Source: Henckelia pumila (taxonomy: Eukaryota > Streptophyta > Magnoliopsida > Lamiales > Gesneriaceae). From it: a DNA stretch of 64,000 nt. The stretch is taken from contig NC_133121.1 in assembly GCF_033568475.1 (NCBI RefSeq), forward strand, positions 82,480,589 to 82,544,588. Direction: 5' to 3'. Position numbers and translations under genes: made by a program. How positions within the stretch are numbered: position 1 is the first letter of the stretch; every line of letters starts with the position of its first letter. Shown here piece after piece: positions 34,521 through 45,600 of the stretch. The notes under the pieces are model-generated. The model did no database searches and was not told where the DNA came from. It saw only the letters and a list, made by a program, of their open reading frames with translations.

Positions 34521-35258
34521 TGTCCCAAACATTGGAAGCCCAATTCTTAATTCTGAAGTCCGATTAATCCGTGGAATTGGTTAATTACTAACCCTTAATC
34601 ATGTTTAACATATTATTATCTTAAAATGGAATCTGATTTATTAAACGAACCCTCAGCTCTTATTTATAGAAGATGAGTTGGGACAGGTGTCAACTAAAAT
34701 GCATAAGACCTTGACATCTGGCAGGACACTAAGCATGCCTTAACTTGAGCGCTTAACACCTCACCTAACAGCACATGCTTGTTCATGCACCGATTTTGGT
34801 TCCGCCTCGTGTCATTCCCGACCCGAACATAATGTGCTCTACCTCATGGACTTAACACTAAATCCGAGCACACTCCCTTGGCCAAGCAACACACCTTCTT
34901 GAGCACCCAAATACCCGACCCGAGCCATGACCTTCCTTGGCCGAGCCCCTCATGTCCGAACCCTCCCTTGGTTCACATCATGACCGACCCGAGCCCTCTC
35001 CCAAAGTAAGCACCCGAGCTAAATCCAAGCTCCATGCCCGAGCCAAAACCACACATGACCGAGCCCTTGATGCTCAACCATGACTGACCCGATCCACACA
35101 TGACCAAGCCCTTACCATGGTCAAATCCATCAAATACTAGCTCATTCTTATGCCATGTGTTCTTTATCTTGACTTATGTTCTTGCTAATAAAATATCATT
35201 TAAGCCATAATTTGTCTTAATCAAGATTAATTACCAAGACAAAACTCGGGCTACTACA

Positions 35259-36225
35259 CCCACCAAGGCATAAAAAGAACCAGATTATCACGAGAAACTT
35301 CTTGGATTGGAGTCAGAAAGAGAGATCCCCATACAACATTGAGCTTTGTAGTGGCCAAGGAGAAACGACGGTCGACTAGTTCGTCCCAAATGTCCTCAGC
35401 CAACAATTGAGGAAATAAGAAACGTTCCTCAAGTACCGTGGGGGAAAAACCAAATTGACGGGCCACAATCAAGGGATTATATATTTCAAAATGAAGTGTT
35501 GCATTATCACTGAAAAAAGCACCATTGCTAACCAAAAATTTGAAGTGAAGGTAAGCAGTCCTTATCTCATCCACAATCTGGTGGAAATATTTGTGTTGAT
35601 GAGACATAAAGCGAGAAATCCATGGGTAATCTGCCGTATTAAGATATACGGGTAAATAATAACAATTCCCTTCCCCAAGTGTATGGAAAAAGGTCATCAG
35701 AAAATCCTTGGAAACTGTGGTGATGCAATGGGCTAACGCTTTACTGTCAGATAGATTGATGCTACTAAAAGGGAGGTTCCTAATATCGGAGAAATAAGAA
35801 AGATCCATAGTTTAAGGAACCAACACACGCCTTGGAGTTTATGGAGGGGAGTATCAATCACACTTTTATTCAAATCATGGTAAACCAATCCCAAAAACAT
35901 AACCCCTAGGTTAATAATATTCCCTGTACTTAGCAGACGCGCAAGAGACAGGTACTTAGTGGATGGACGGCCAAAAGCTGGGAAAAACAGGAACTTGCAA
36001 ACAAGTACCCACATAAACAAAATGTGTTCTTCAGCAGTTGGGGTTTCAGAGGTGGTGTACCAAGTTCCTATTACGGAGGCATGTGAGGTATAATTCAAAT
36101 GTTCATAAGAGAGGTTGGGGAGATTCTTCATTGATATAACGCTCATCACTTCTAGATCAATGTCAGGAAACCTCAACAAACGAAGAACATCATGAAGAGT
36201 AATGTTCATTAGACACTAGCAAACA
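35259..36225 (-). pseudogene. Plant mobile domain (PMD) gene, middle part
   Basis: It continues the PMD product of the 39352-39866 part after the solo LTR. It reads MNITLHDVLRLLRF, AEEHILFMWVLVCKFLF, then NIINLGVMFLGLVYHDLN and KLQGVCWFLKLWIF. After a frame change near 35815 it continues for about 180 codons (MDLSYFSDIRNLPF to LFLTPIQEVSRDNLVLF) to the element C junction. A frameshift also lies near 36208. The pattern FW.P..N.F..TL.DV followed by an EEH...WV..F block matches the plant mobile domain (aminotransferase-like) family. Those proteins include silencing factors and transposon-borne copies. This one is destroyed by two LTR insertions. Confidence 0.65.
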
Positions 36226-36230
36226 TGAAA
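36226..36230 (+). repeat. Target-site duplication of solo LTR (left)
   Basis: TGAAA, matched at 39347-39351. Confidence 0.9.
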
Positions 36231-37685
36231 TGTAATATCCAGAAAATTCATAAATCTATTCATGATTTATTAAAAGAATTTTAAATGAGTTTTAAGTTAT
36301 TTTATTTTATTTAATCAAGATTTAATACTTATTCTTAATTAAATGATTTCATGTGTTGTGTTAAATGATTTTTAAGTTATTTCATTTTATTATTTATGAT
36401 TTAAAAGAGTAATATTGATTAAATGATTTCATATTCTTAAATTGTATTGAATTATTATTATGCATATGATTTCATGAATTGTGTCTATATTATTTTAACG
36501 ATTTCGATTGAGTTGATGGTTTCAGGTCGAGTTTGATTTTGGACTCACGGGACGAGGCTAACCTACTCACGAAGTATTAGAAAATAATTCTACGAGTATT
36601 TTGAGTATAATATTGGTATCATTTTATTTTATTCATCGGGAGAAGAAAATTTTATTAGTCTGAGTTGGGATGTGCTGGACAAACTACGTTTTATGTAGTC
36701 AACACACACGTCATATTAACTCCCCTCTTTCACACTTATCTACTCCTCTACCCCATCTTTAATTTCAATTCCCCACTCCTTTAATGTGTTGTCTCCTTTC
36801 CCTCATTGCTTCATTCCTCCTGGCACGTCACTTTTCCCCTTCCTTTCCACTCCTTTGGTTCTTCATTTTGTTCATCTATTCTTTCATCCGAGGTAAGTCC
36901 AAGATTCCGAATTCCGGTTGTTCTAAGGTTAACTCATTGCCAAGACTCCGGATCAACTTCATCTTCGGTTAAGGCAAGTTTTTCAACAAGTATTTAAGGT
37001 TTTGAAACCCATTCAAGATTATAATTATTTTAATATGAAAATATATGTTGATGTGCATGTTTTAATGGTTTATGATTTTGAAGAAGCATGAAATTACGAG
37101 TATCAAGTTATGAATTGATGAAATCGTGAAGTGTACGTCGTTCTTGTCATGTTATTGAATTTGATTCAAGTGATACATGTTTCTTTTAAGTTTTTATGTG
37201 TTCTTGAAGTTTCAAGGGATATTTTATTTAAAGCATATAGCTAGAGTATTAGAAAATACCATATTTTGAAGTATTGAGTTAGTTTGAGTTAAAGTTTTGA
37301 AATGTTACATGTGTTGGATTGTTCCGGATTAGCGGCACTTGTTACCATTTTGATGATTAAGACTAGTTTTCTAATCCAAATGATATGAGGCCAATTTTAT
37401 TTGAAAGATACCTCATTTATGTACATCTTTTATGTTTTGAGTTTTGTCAAAATCATTTTTGAGGATTGGTCAAAAACGCCCCGAAGTGTGCAAATGTTTT
37501 GAATTTCCGGAAGTGACATATCTCGGGAGAATTAGCATAACTTTTTACTTAAAAATCCATTTTAGGTGACGTTTTCGGCATTAGAAAGCCAAGATCAAGA
37601 GCTACAACTATTATGTTTACCACTTGTACAAATTCAGAACGAAAAATATAGTTTCAACGCCTGAAACATGCTTCTCCAGAATAGG

Positions 37686-37719
37686 TCTCGCTCGAGCGAG
37701 AGTTAGTGCCGCTCGAGCG
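37686..37719. repeat. Two CTCGAG-centred palindromes in solo LTR
   Basis: TCTCGCTCGAGCGAGA (37686-37701) is a perfect 16-bp palindrome. CGCTCGAGCG (37710-37719) is a perfect 10-bp palindrome within CCGCTCGAGCGAGG. Confidence 0.92.
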
Positions 37720-38183
37720 AGGATGGTTCTGTCCTAAAAATATTTCCATGCATGTTTTTAAGTTCTAAATGCATGTTTATGATGTATTAAGGTGTTTTAA
37801 GTATGTTTAAGAGTTCCTATGCAAAAATTTTCAAGTTTGACATAAAGAACGAAAAGAACGACTTACGTGGACCGATTATGTTATGTGATACATGTACATG
37901 TTTAATTTTCATTCATGAAACCTATGTTCAATATGAAAGTATGTTTTTTAATCATCTATGGCATGCATGAAGTTATTGAGTAAAGTTGTATGTTCATGAA
38001 ATGAAAGTGATGACGGAAGTTACGATAAAACAATGATGTTTCATAATGAATGAAATGATATGATGAAATGAAAGATGATGAAGCATGAATGAATAATGTT
38101 ATGATGAAGCATGAAGATATGATATGTTGATGCATGAAAAGATTTTGATGTTTTATGTGTCTTTGTGGTGGCAATACAGGACT

Positions 38184-38365
38184 GGTACTTCGGTTTGGGC
38201 TCCGGAGGGACCTTTTCAAATATGGCTCAATGTACGGGTTAGGTACTCCGGGATGAGCTCCGGAGGGGCCTCCGAAAATGAATGAACGAATGTTATGAGG
38301 CGTAATGCCATATGGCTCAATGTCGGGTTAGGTACTCTGGGATAAGCTCCGGAGGGGCCTCCGAA
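38184..38365 (+). repeat. Three degenerate repeats in solo LTR
   Basis: Units starting GGTACT at 38184, 38242 and 38331 each carry GAGCTCCGGAGGGGCC or a close form (58 and 89 bp apart). TATGGCTCAATGT is shared between them. Confidence 0.8.
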
Positions 38366-39346
38366 AAAAAAAAAGAAATGCTTGTTGATCAACAGGAACT
38401 ACGAATGTGCCCATTATGAAGGTTGCCACAATTTCACATAATTCATCACCCTAAAATTATAAGTTTTATGTTATGTTCATGGTTTATGTTCATGGTCTAA
38501 TGTTTTTCTAAGTTGCATGATTTTCATGAGATGTTAAGTGCAAATGTTTATTTAAGAATGAAATGGTAAAGTTTTGAGAAAATGAATGAAGTCTATTTTT
38601 AAGACTTAAAGTTAAGTAAGTTGATGTCCATGTATGAGTTCCTTGCATCTTTTAAGAGTTTTGAAGTTCATGTTCAAGATTTTAAGTTTAAAATTCCATG
38701 ATGTTTACGTTAAAGTTCCTCAAGTTCAAGGTATCATGTTATGTATGTTCAAGTCATTTTAAGTTTAAAGTATTTTGAAGCTATAATGATATCAATATGC
38801 TTATTATAATCTTGCTGAGTTCTTTAGACTCACTATAATTGAATGATGCAGTTGGTTTAACAGTTTTGAATTAAAAAGCTTGGGTAGCACGGCTGAAGAG
38901 TCCAAGAGGCGAAGACATTGCATGACACAATAGTTCAAAAGCTCTGATGTATTTAAAGAGAAAATATTTATCTATGTTTATTTATGTTATGTTGTTACAA
39001 TATTTTATGTACGATGTTTAAATGTAATGGTTTAATTATTTTCATTGTCAGTCTTTTAAAGATGAGTTTTGAGGATCTCAAATGTTTTGTCTTTCAAATG
39101 TATTTTATATACATAGTTAATTAATTGAACTCACTTTTTCCTATCCTCTTTAAATGTTAGTAGCAGGTTTTGACGTGCCGTATCTTAGATGAACTTAAAT
39201 GTAGGGTTGCATCCGTGTTTCATATAATGAATTTGTTGATTTACTAGGGCGATGCACTCCCAGCATAATTTAAAAAGTTTTGAAAAATTTCCTCACTCTT
39301 TTTCCGCAACTCTTTTATTAAATATTTTAAAATACGGGACGTCACA

Positions 39347-39351
39347 TGAAA
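39347..39351 (+). repeat. Target-site duplication of solo LTR (right)
   Basis: TGAAA, pairing with 36226-36230. Confidence 0.9.
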
Positions 39352-39866
39352 GCATTACAAAGGGGTGCCCAAAAACGAAGAACACTTTTTAACAAATCGA
39401 CTTGTAATGAAAAAGGGGTTTTGGTGAGTTGGATGAAATAATGTAAGCCTTGGGATTTCCAAAGAGCACCAAAATGTGGTTCTAACCTATCAACCCAAGT
39501 GACCCATTCCGGGGGAAAATAGGGCCAAGATTTGAACTTGGCAGCTTTTGTAAGGGGTTGTAAAGAACTAGTTAGAAGCAGAGAAGTGGCAGACAAGGAA
39601 GCAAGAGGGAACACATTGGAAAAAACTGGCTCAGGCAAGGGATCTTCTACATTAGGAGCATGAACCACGGTGGCCAAAACCTTAGTAAACTCGGGCTTAT
39701 TGGCAGAAAGTTTTAATGGCCTGGAAAACAGAAACCCAACTCGGGTAATGCGTGTGCCAAAACCCTAGCGGCGACAAAATAAAAATATATACCAAGGAAA
39801 TCAAGTGTACCTGATTACTTCCAACTCCTCAGGAATTGCAGCCGAACCAGAAGAGATGGAAGCCAT
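39352..39866 (-). pseudogene. Plant mobile domain (PMD) gene, 5' part
   Basis: Exon 1 (39866-39811) encodes MASISSGSAAIPEELEVI plus two bases. A 90-bp intron follows (GT at 39810, AG after a pyrimidine-rich tract at 39721). Exon 2 starts at 39720 and keeps frame: PLKLSANKPEFTKVLATVV, then FKSWPYFPPEWVTWVDRL and LLKSVLRFWAPLCNAF, where the solo LTR interrupts it. Joining across the LTR and removing one TSD leads to the 36225-35259 segment with a one-base frame error. The family call rests on the FW.P..N.F block and its continuation. The rest of the gene should lie beyond element C, left of the window. Confidence 0.65.
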
Positions 39867-41062
39867 AGAAGAAAACCAGGAAATACTGCAAAGAAAATAG
39901 GAAGAGTTAATAGGCAAGTCATTATTCATTCCTGTAGTATGGTGATTTGGGCAAGACAAATGAAGAAAAGACGAAAAGAGATGATCTTATCAGTCAGAAA
40001 GAACAGTGAAGAATTGAGAGGAACCCTGAGCAAGATGACAAATAGAAGAAGTGAGAATGGTTACACAGGGAAGCTGGTTAGGTGAAATCGATAAGTGAAG
40101 ATTAAGAGTCAAGAGAGAGAGTTCCTCGGAAATCGAAGAAGCAATGATAGCAAATCTAGGTTGACGTGAGCGGCTAAGTGCAAGAATCAAGAAATGAAAT
40201 TCCTTCTGCCAACTTTTGAAAAATCAAGAAATTTATCCGGTTAGCTAAACAAAGTTCCTCAAATCCAAAAAGCCCAACAACAGTTCCTAGTCCAGGTTCA
40301 ATGGCCCATTGGGCCATTAACTTGCAGGAGGCAATTGTTAACCCATAAATAAAATTATTTTATTAACCCAAGATAAGGAAAATTTTTGTAGCCCGGTACT
40401 TGGAGTAATGCCATCGGCCCATCAAAGAAAAAAAGTTCAAGATCCAGCAAGAAAGATAGCGGCAAAATTAGAAATTAGAGCTTATTTCAAAATGCAAAGA
40501 CCAAGTCAAAATAAGTGGAGACATGGAAGGAAACGTGGCCCAGTAATAAGTAAAGGAAAGTGGAAAAATATCAAAAGAAATCGGGAACAAAAACGCCATC
40601 GTGAGCAACATTCAAGGTTCTCTCGCAAATTCACAGCAAAAACACAGCTCTAAAAGCTCTGATTTTTCAGCATACTTTTCTGCAAAAATTCCGTATATTC
40701 ATCTCCATATTTTTTCAGAATTTACAGTGCACTTGTTTAACACTTTTTCGTTAGTTCCTCAAGCTATCCAGCAACATATCTTTTATGTTTTATGACAATT
40801 AATTGTCATTTTTTGAATTTTCAGTAGCAATAATGAAATGTTTGATTGCTATTAATAATTCTCTTTCAATAGTCTTTGCGTTTTTTGGCATATAACCGAC
40901 GTAGTTGAGACCGACGACGAAACCGAGGCTCATTTCGCTTTGATTTTAGAAGTTAGATTTCATTTTCGTTTTCATTTTATCTTTTTGGCACGTGAGTGCC
41001 TGACACGCCCGCAACACCCCGCTCGAGCCATTTTTGTGTGCAAACAATATATATATATATAT
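39867..41062. other. Intergenic region upstream of PMD gene
   Basis: About 1.2 kb, AT-rich. TGTAGCCCGGTACTTGG at 40389 resembles an LTR start, but no matching end or TSD was found. Short open frames here show no recognisable family. This region would contain the PMD promoter. Confidence 0.5.
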
Positions 41063-41275
41063 GACTTTTCAGCTGCCCAACAATATTTTTCCACCTCGTC
41101 TCCGACCACTAAAACTCGATATCGGGTTTTAGTTATTTTTTTTATTTTTCGCATAACTAAAACACGGTATCGGGTTTTATTTGTTTTTTTTATTTTTCGC
41201 ATAACTAAAACACGGTATCGGATTTTAGTGATCGGAAACGAGTTGGGCATCATTGGTTGGACATCTGAAAATTTC
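41063..41275. mobile_element. Foldback MITE, copy 1, in a TA microsatellite
   Basis: The left arm starts ACTTTTCAGCTGCCCAAC and runs to CCGACCACTAAAAC. The right arm, reverse-complemented, gives TTTTCAGATGTCCAACC and then CCGATCACTAAAA, so the terminal inverted repeats are about 50 bp. Both sides are TA repeats. Compared with copy 2 at 53157 it contains one extra ~50-bp internal unit around ATTTTTCGCATAACTAAAAC. No coding capacity. Confidence 0.8.
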
Positions 41276-41547
41276 TATATATATATTGACAACCTATAAA
41301 TTTCGGTGAGCCTATGTCATAGCTGGGAATCACTCCTTTTTTTTGTTCATGCATAAGATGATCATGCGAATATTATTACATTGTAAAACAAAAAATCGTG
41401 AGATCCAGTAGTAATTTTTGGTCTTTACAATGAAATTTTCGAACACACATCTTGTAGTATAGACCCATCTCAATTATTTTGAGGAGTAATTGGTAAATAA
41501 AAAATGGATCAAAACGTTGGTAATTGCGCAACCAAAAAGTTTTCTCA
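41276..41547. other. Spacer between MITE and Helitron
   Basis: AT-rich, no gene or repeat recognised. It ends in A (41547), the expected 5' flanking base of a Helitron. Confidence 0.6.
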
Positions 41548-41689
41548 TCTATATATATATAAAAACAGAATAGTCTACTAAAAAAAGTAACTACAAGTTT
41601 TCCCGCCTAAATAACATCCATAAATAGAAATACCATTATTACACCACTATACTTAGATATACATAATTAAATAATTGTTCCGATTTTCT

Positions 41690-42060
41690 GTACGTATTAC
41701 AATACATATTTAATGTACTTTTTTCGGTTTCTGTACACACATCTGTATATATAAATGTCTTTGCCTTTTTTCTCCAACATTTAATTTGAATTTGAAAATT
41801 CACACATTCCAAAACAGACCATTCTCACATTCTTTTACAAAATTTCAATTCAAAAAGTACATGATTTCGATTTGTGCAGATAACACATATATTCCAATAC
41901 ATACTTGATGTATATTTTTTGGTTTCCATAAACAGTTGTAAATGTCTTCGATTTGTGCACACAACACATATTCCAGATGGGCGTACATATTCCAAGACAT
42001 GCTTCATTTATTTTCTGGTTTCTTTACCAATATATATAGATGTCTCTTTCTTTTACTCCA
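41690..42060 (+). repeat. Imperfect repeats upstream of RPA gene
   Basis: Three loosely related blocks of about 100-130 bp share a string like ATTCCAATACATA, then TGTATTTTTTGGTTTC, then AAATGTCTTTG. They occupy the region between the Helitron 5' end and the RPA start. Confidence 0.55.
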
Positions 42061-42129
42061 GCATCTGTTTCGAAAGAGTATTCTGAAAATACACAACATA
42101 ATTCAAATTCAAAAATTAAAAAGAGAACC

Positions 42130-44540
42130 ATGGCTCCCCTTTTCAGTTTGATCAGCCAACTTACCCCAAAGAAGATGTTTTGGGTACTTAAAGTGCGGTT
42201 GGTTCGTTGCTACGAGTTGCCTACCTTTGGTAAAGATAAAGATGACATTTTCAGCATGGAATGTATATTCCATGACCGAGAGGTATGTTTTAGATACTTT
42301 TATTACAAAAACACTTGCTTTATTGATTATATCACTATCTAAAATAATTTTTCCTTTGTACTAAGGGTTCACGGATTCATGCCACCATCAAAAAACAAAT
42401 TCTGAAGAGTGTTGCGCTAAAATTCAAAGAAGGAAATCTTTATGCGATTAAAGATGTGATAGTGGCAGAAAACTCCATGAAAATGAAGACAACAACTAAC
42501 AAGTTCAAAATCAACTTTGTCAAAAAAACTCAAGTTTGTGAAATATTTGATGAGACATTTCCATCATTTATCTATGAATTTAAGCCCTTTGCTGAATTGA
42601 AAAGTGAAGACATGGTCGACAAGACATATCTTTTCGGTAATTGCCTTCTGTCTATCCATATATTTTTTTTCATAATAATTCCAGACTAATTTATTACATG
42701 CATAGCTTATAAATTATAAATTTAAATTTTCCTCTTCAGATGTTATGGGCAAAGTTGTTGCCCGAGATATCCCCCAATATAAAGAGATCAGTGGCAAACA
42801 AACAAAACTAATAAATATTGTACTGGGAGACGTTGAGTAAGTAAAATTGAATACTGATTTTTTTTCCAACGTTTTGCTCAGCCCTAAAATAAATTTTAAT
42901 CATAAATTTTTTTAAGGAATAATCAATTGTCATGTACACTATGGGGAGACTTTGTTGACGATATAATGAGTCATTTTGGGAAAGATCTAGAAGAACCGAT
43001 CATCATCATTCTTCAAATGTGCCGTGCAAATACTTATAAAGGTGAAATACGAGTACCAAACACTTACCACGTCACGAAAATGATAATCAATGAAGATTCA
43101 GATGTTGTTGCCAACTTCAGGAACAGGTGAATATTCCTATATTCAATGTTAATTGTTTCCTTCAAAAAAACTTATAATTATTACATTCCGAAACAAACAA
43201 ATATTATAATAACTACATTTTTGTCAAGTTCAGATTGAGTTTAGAATTCAAGACACCTAACACTGTGAGTACTATGACTCTACCATCTGCCAACAATATC
43301 TTAGAAGAAATTTCTATTTCAAAAGATAATTTTCGAACAATAGAGCAAATTTCTGAGAATCACGAGGTGAATTAATATACCTTGCTGAATGTCATTTCAA
43401 ATTATATTTAATTGCTTAGTTCCATCTCATTATGGTTATTATTTTTTCTATAATATCCAGGTGGGGAGTTTCTGGATTTTGGCAAAAGTTGCAGTTGTGG
43501 AAAATAATGGCGATTGGTATTATTTGTCATGTGTCAAATGTCCAAAGAAGATGACCCCTGTTGGTGATAGTTTTTATTGTGAAAGATGTGATCATTTTGA
43601 TGTAAACGGGAAGTTGAGGTAGGTTAACTTATCATTATATGAATTATTATTCTATGACTTATTGTTCATTAAATCTACAATTTCATTACTTTTTAAATTA
43701 CAGGTTTAAGATCCAAGTCCGTGTTGTGGATGACACAGGAAATGCTCTTTTCTTAATGTGGGACAGGGAATGTATAGAACTTATTGGAAAAACAGCAATG
43801 GAATTGAGATTTCAGGGACTAAATGAGGTTTATTAATTAATCTAATCTAATTTGTTTTCAAATGTTTTTACCATTTTATGAATTTTTTTAAAAGAAATAA
43901 AAAATATAAAATATAAAATCTAATTAAATAGATAAAAGTTTAACAAATGTGGCAGGAATTCAGAGGAGGAGAAATGCCAAAGGAAATAGATGACTTAGTG
44001 GATCGAAAGGTTCTATTCAAAATTCAGGTGAAACCGAGTCAAACAATTGAATTCAATGGCTCATATACTGTCATGAAACTTACATGCGATACCAATATTA
44101 TTGACAAGTTATGTGGAGAAATTTTAGAAAGTCAGGTATACTAAAATTATTGAGTTTTGTAAATAAATTGAATGGAATACAAATAGATTATCAAATAATT
44201 TATTCATTGCTTTTTACTTTGGCTAACATAGGAATCGGATATTTTGTCCAAGTTGAAGAATACTGAACATGGAGAATTGAAAGAGGTATTTGAACAAAAT
44301 ATTTTGAGCATTTTATTTTATTTTTTAATTATTTATTTAATACTTATAAATTAAATTATAATACTTTTGTAGATTTGTTCGTCCGAAGATGAAGTGACCA
44401 CTCCTTTTAAAACAACCCCCAAGACTGTGGCAGAAGATGTCATTAATGACTCTAATTTGAAGAGGTCCCTGTTAGATGAGTTTTCATCTACGGCTCCAGG
44501 AAAAAAAATGAAGACTGTGATCAAGCAGGAGAAGGATTAA
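42130..44540 (+). CDS. RPA70-like single-stranded DNA-binding protein (Helitron-borne), 515 aa
   Basis: Ten exons: 42130-42282, 42366-42636, 42740-42836, 42917-43126, 43234-43366, 43461-43618, 43704-43827, 43956-44135, 44232-44285, 44373-44540. All junctions are GT-AG, phases agree, and the sum is 516 codons including stop. The start ATG sits in ACCATGGCT. Residues about 1-110 are the first OB fold (DUF223-like; FSLISQLTPKK). A second OB fold follows (about 140-245, KVVARDIPQYKEISGK, LWGDFVDDI). The C-terminal OB fold holds a C-x2-C-x12-C-x2-C zinc ribbon (CVKC, CERC) near 310-330. The tail is Lys-rich. RPA70 coats single-stranded DNA in replication; Helitron-borne copies are thought to assist rolling-circle transposition. 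No stop or frameshift was seen. An ATG at 42040 in the same frame is an alternative, weaker start. Confidence 0.87.
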
Positions 44541-44785
44541 AATGTTCTTTTCAATTTGAATATGATATTTCAGTTGAAAGACTTTAATTTAGTTTGTTGA
44601 ATTCGATATTTAAGTTTTAATTTATCGCTGAATGCCCTCAATTTTCCTCTTTTATGGTAGGGCAAATTATGGAATTTTAGTTTTGGTTCAGATTCTGATT
44701 TAGTTTTAAATTTGTCCTCCATTCCTATTTTGAATAGATTTGCTTGCTAGCATAGCTTCATGACATAAATCATTTGATGGGCAAG

Positions 44786-45600
44786 ATCATGTAGTGAAAA
44801 AACATATTCACATGTTTAAATCGACCATCATAACAAAGTATATGATAATTATATAATTTTTATAATCATATAAACTTAAGACATGATACATTTAAAATAT
44901 AATTTTCTAAAAACACTATATTATATTAGCAATATATGTCTCAAGACCAATAATATCAATACATAAATGACTGTTTTACATAGTAATAATTTCGTGACAA
45001 AAAGATTACTTAATATGAAAACACAATAGAAATTTTATTAGAGAACATATATCCAATTGTTATGATTATCGAACAATTAATAGATTTTGATATATATGAT
45101 CCAATTAGACGTCATAAAATTACCGTTACACATAAATCATAACACATGACAAAATATGAATAATAAAATTATAAAAATGTATATTATTTTTCATTTCAAC
45201 GTAAACATTGAATTTAAACCCAATTTTTATTTGAACGCATATATAGCATCAAAAAGAATTCTAAATTAAACTTGATGTGCACGAGCATGTAGTGAAAAAA
45301 TAAATTCACAAGACCAATGATATCAATACATATATAATTTTGTTTACATAGTAATAATTTCGTGACAAAAAGATTACTTAATATGAAAACACAATAGGAT
45401 ATCCAATTGTTTTGATTATCGAACAATTAATTGATTTAGATATATATCACCAAGTTATAGATGTTATAAAATTACTAAGTTACACATAAAACATTACACA
45501 AGGTAAAAATATGATTAATAAAAATGTATATTATTTTTTATTTAAACGTAAACATAGAATTAAAACCCATTTATTTTAATGCATATATATGATAAAAAAT
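44786..45600 (+). repeat. Large imperfect direct duplication
   Basis: Anchors: GCATGTAGTGAAAAAA-like at 44786 and 45282; CAAGACCAAT-ATATCAATACATA at about 44942 and 45310; AATAATTTCGTGACAAAAAG at about 44984 and 45353. The first copy has an extra ~127 bp. Confidence 0.8.

Larger units (their letters stand above)
33176..35258 (-). repeat. Element C 5' LTR (2,083 bp)
   Basis: On the minus strand it starts TGTAGTAGCCCG at 35258 and ends GGTCACTACA at 33176. It holds two TATA-like sites, a TTCGGATCGTCCGA palindrome cluster (34245-34520) and a cluster of degenerate ATGACCGACCCGAGCC-like motifs (34780-35115). No gene was seen. Its outer end interrupts the PMD gene; CCCAC at 35259 is the expected TSD, with its partner outside the window. 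Confidence 0.85.
36231..39346 (+). mobile_element. Solo LTR of a fifth LTR-retrotransposon family (3,116 bp)
   Basis: It starts TGTAATATCCAG and ends GGGACGTCACA, with TG...CA termini and a 5-bp TSD (TGAAA). No internal region, primer binding site or polypurine tract is present, as expected after LTR-LTR recombination. Orientation is taken from the termini only. It interrupts the PMD gene. It contains a 16-bp palindrome (37686) and a three-unit repeat (38184-38365), and otherwise no gene. Confidence 0.88.

Noticed and set aside
33176..35258. Regularly spaced palindromes as a CRISPR array
   Set aside because: Repeats are near-palindromic and very short, spacers are not uniform, there are no cas genes, and the DNA is plant nuclear.
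42040..42129. Upstream in-frame ATG of the RPA gene adding 30 residues
   Set aside because: The added segment is Ser/Asn-rich and unlike the family; the ATG at 42130 has a better context and starts just before the first OB fold.
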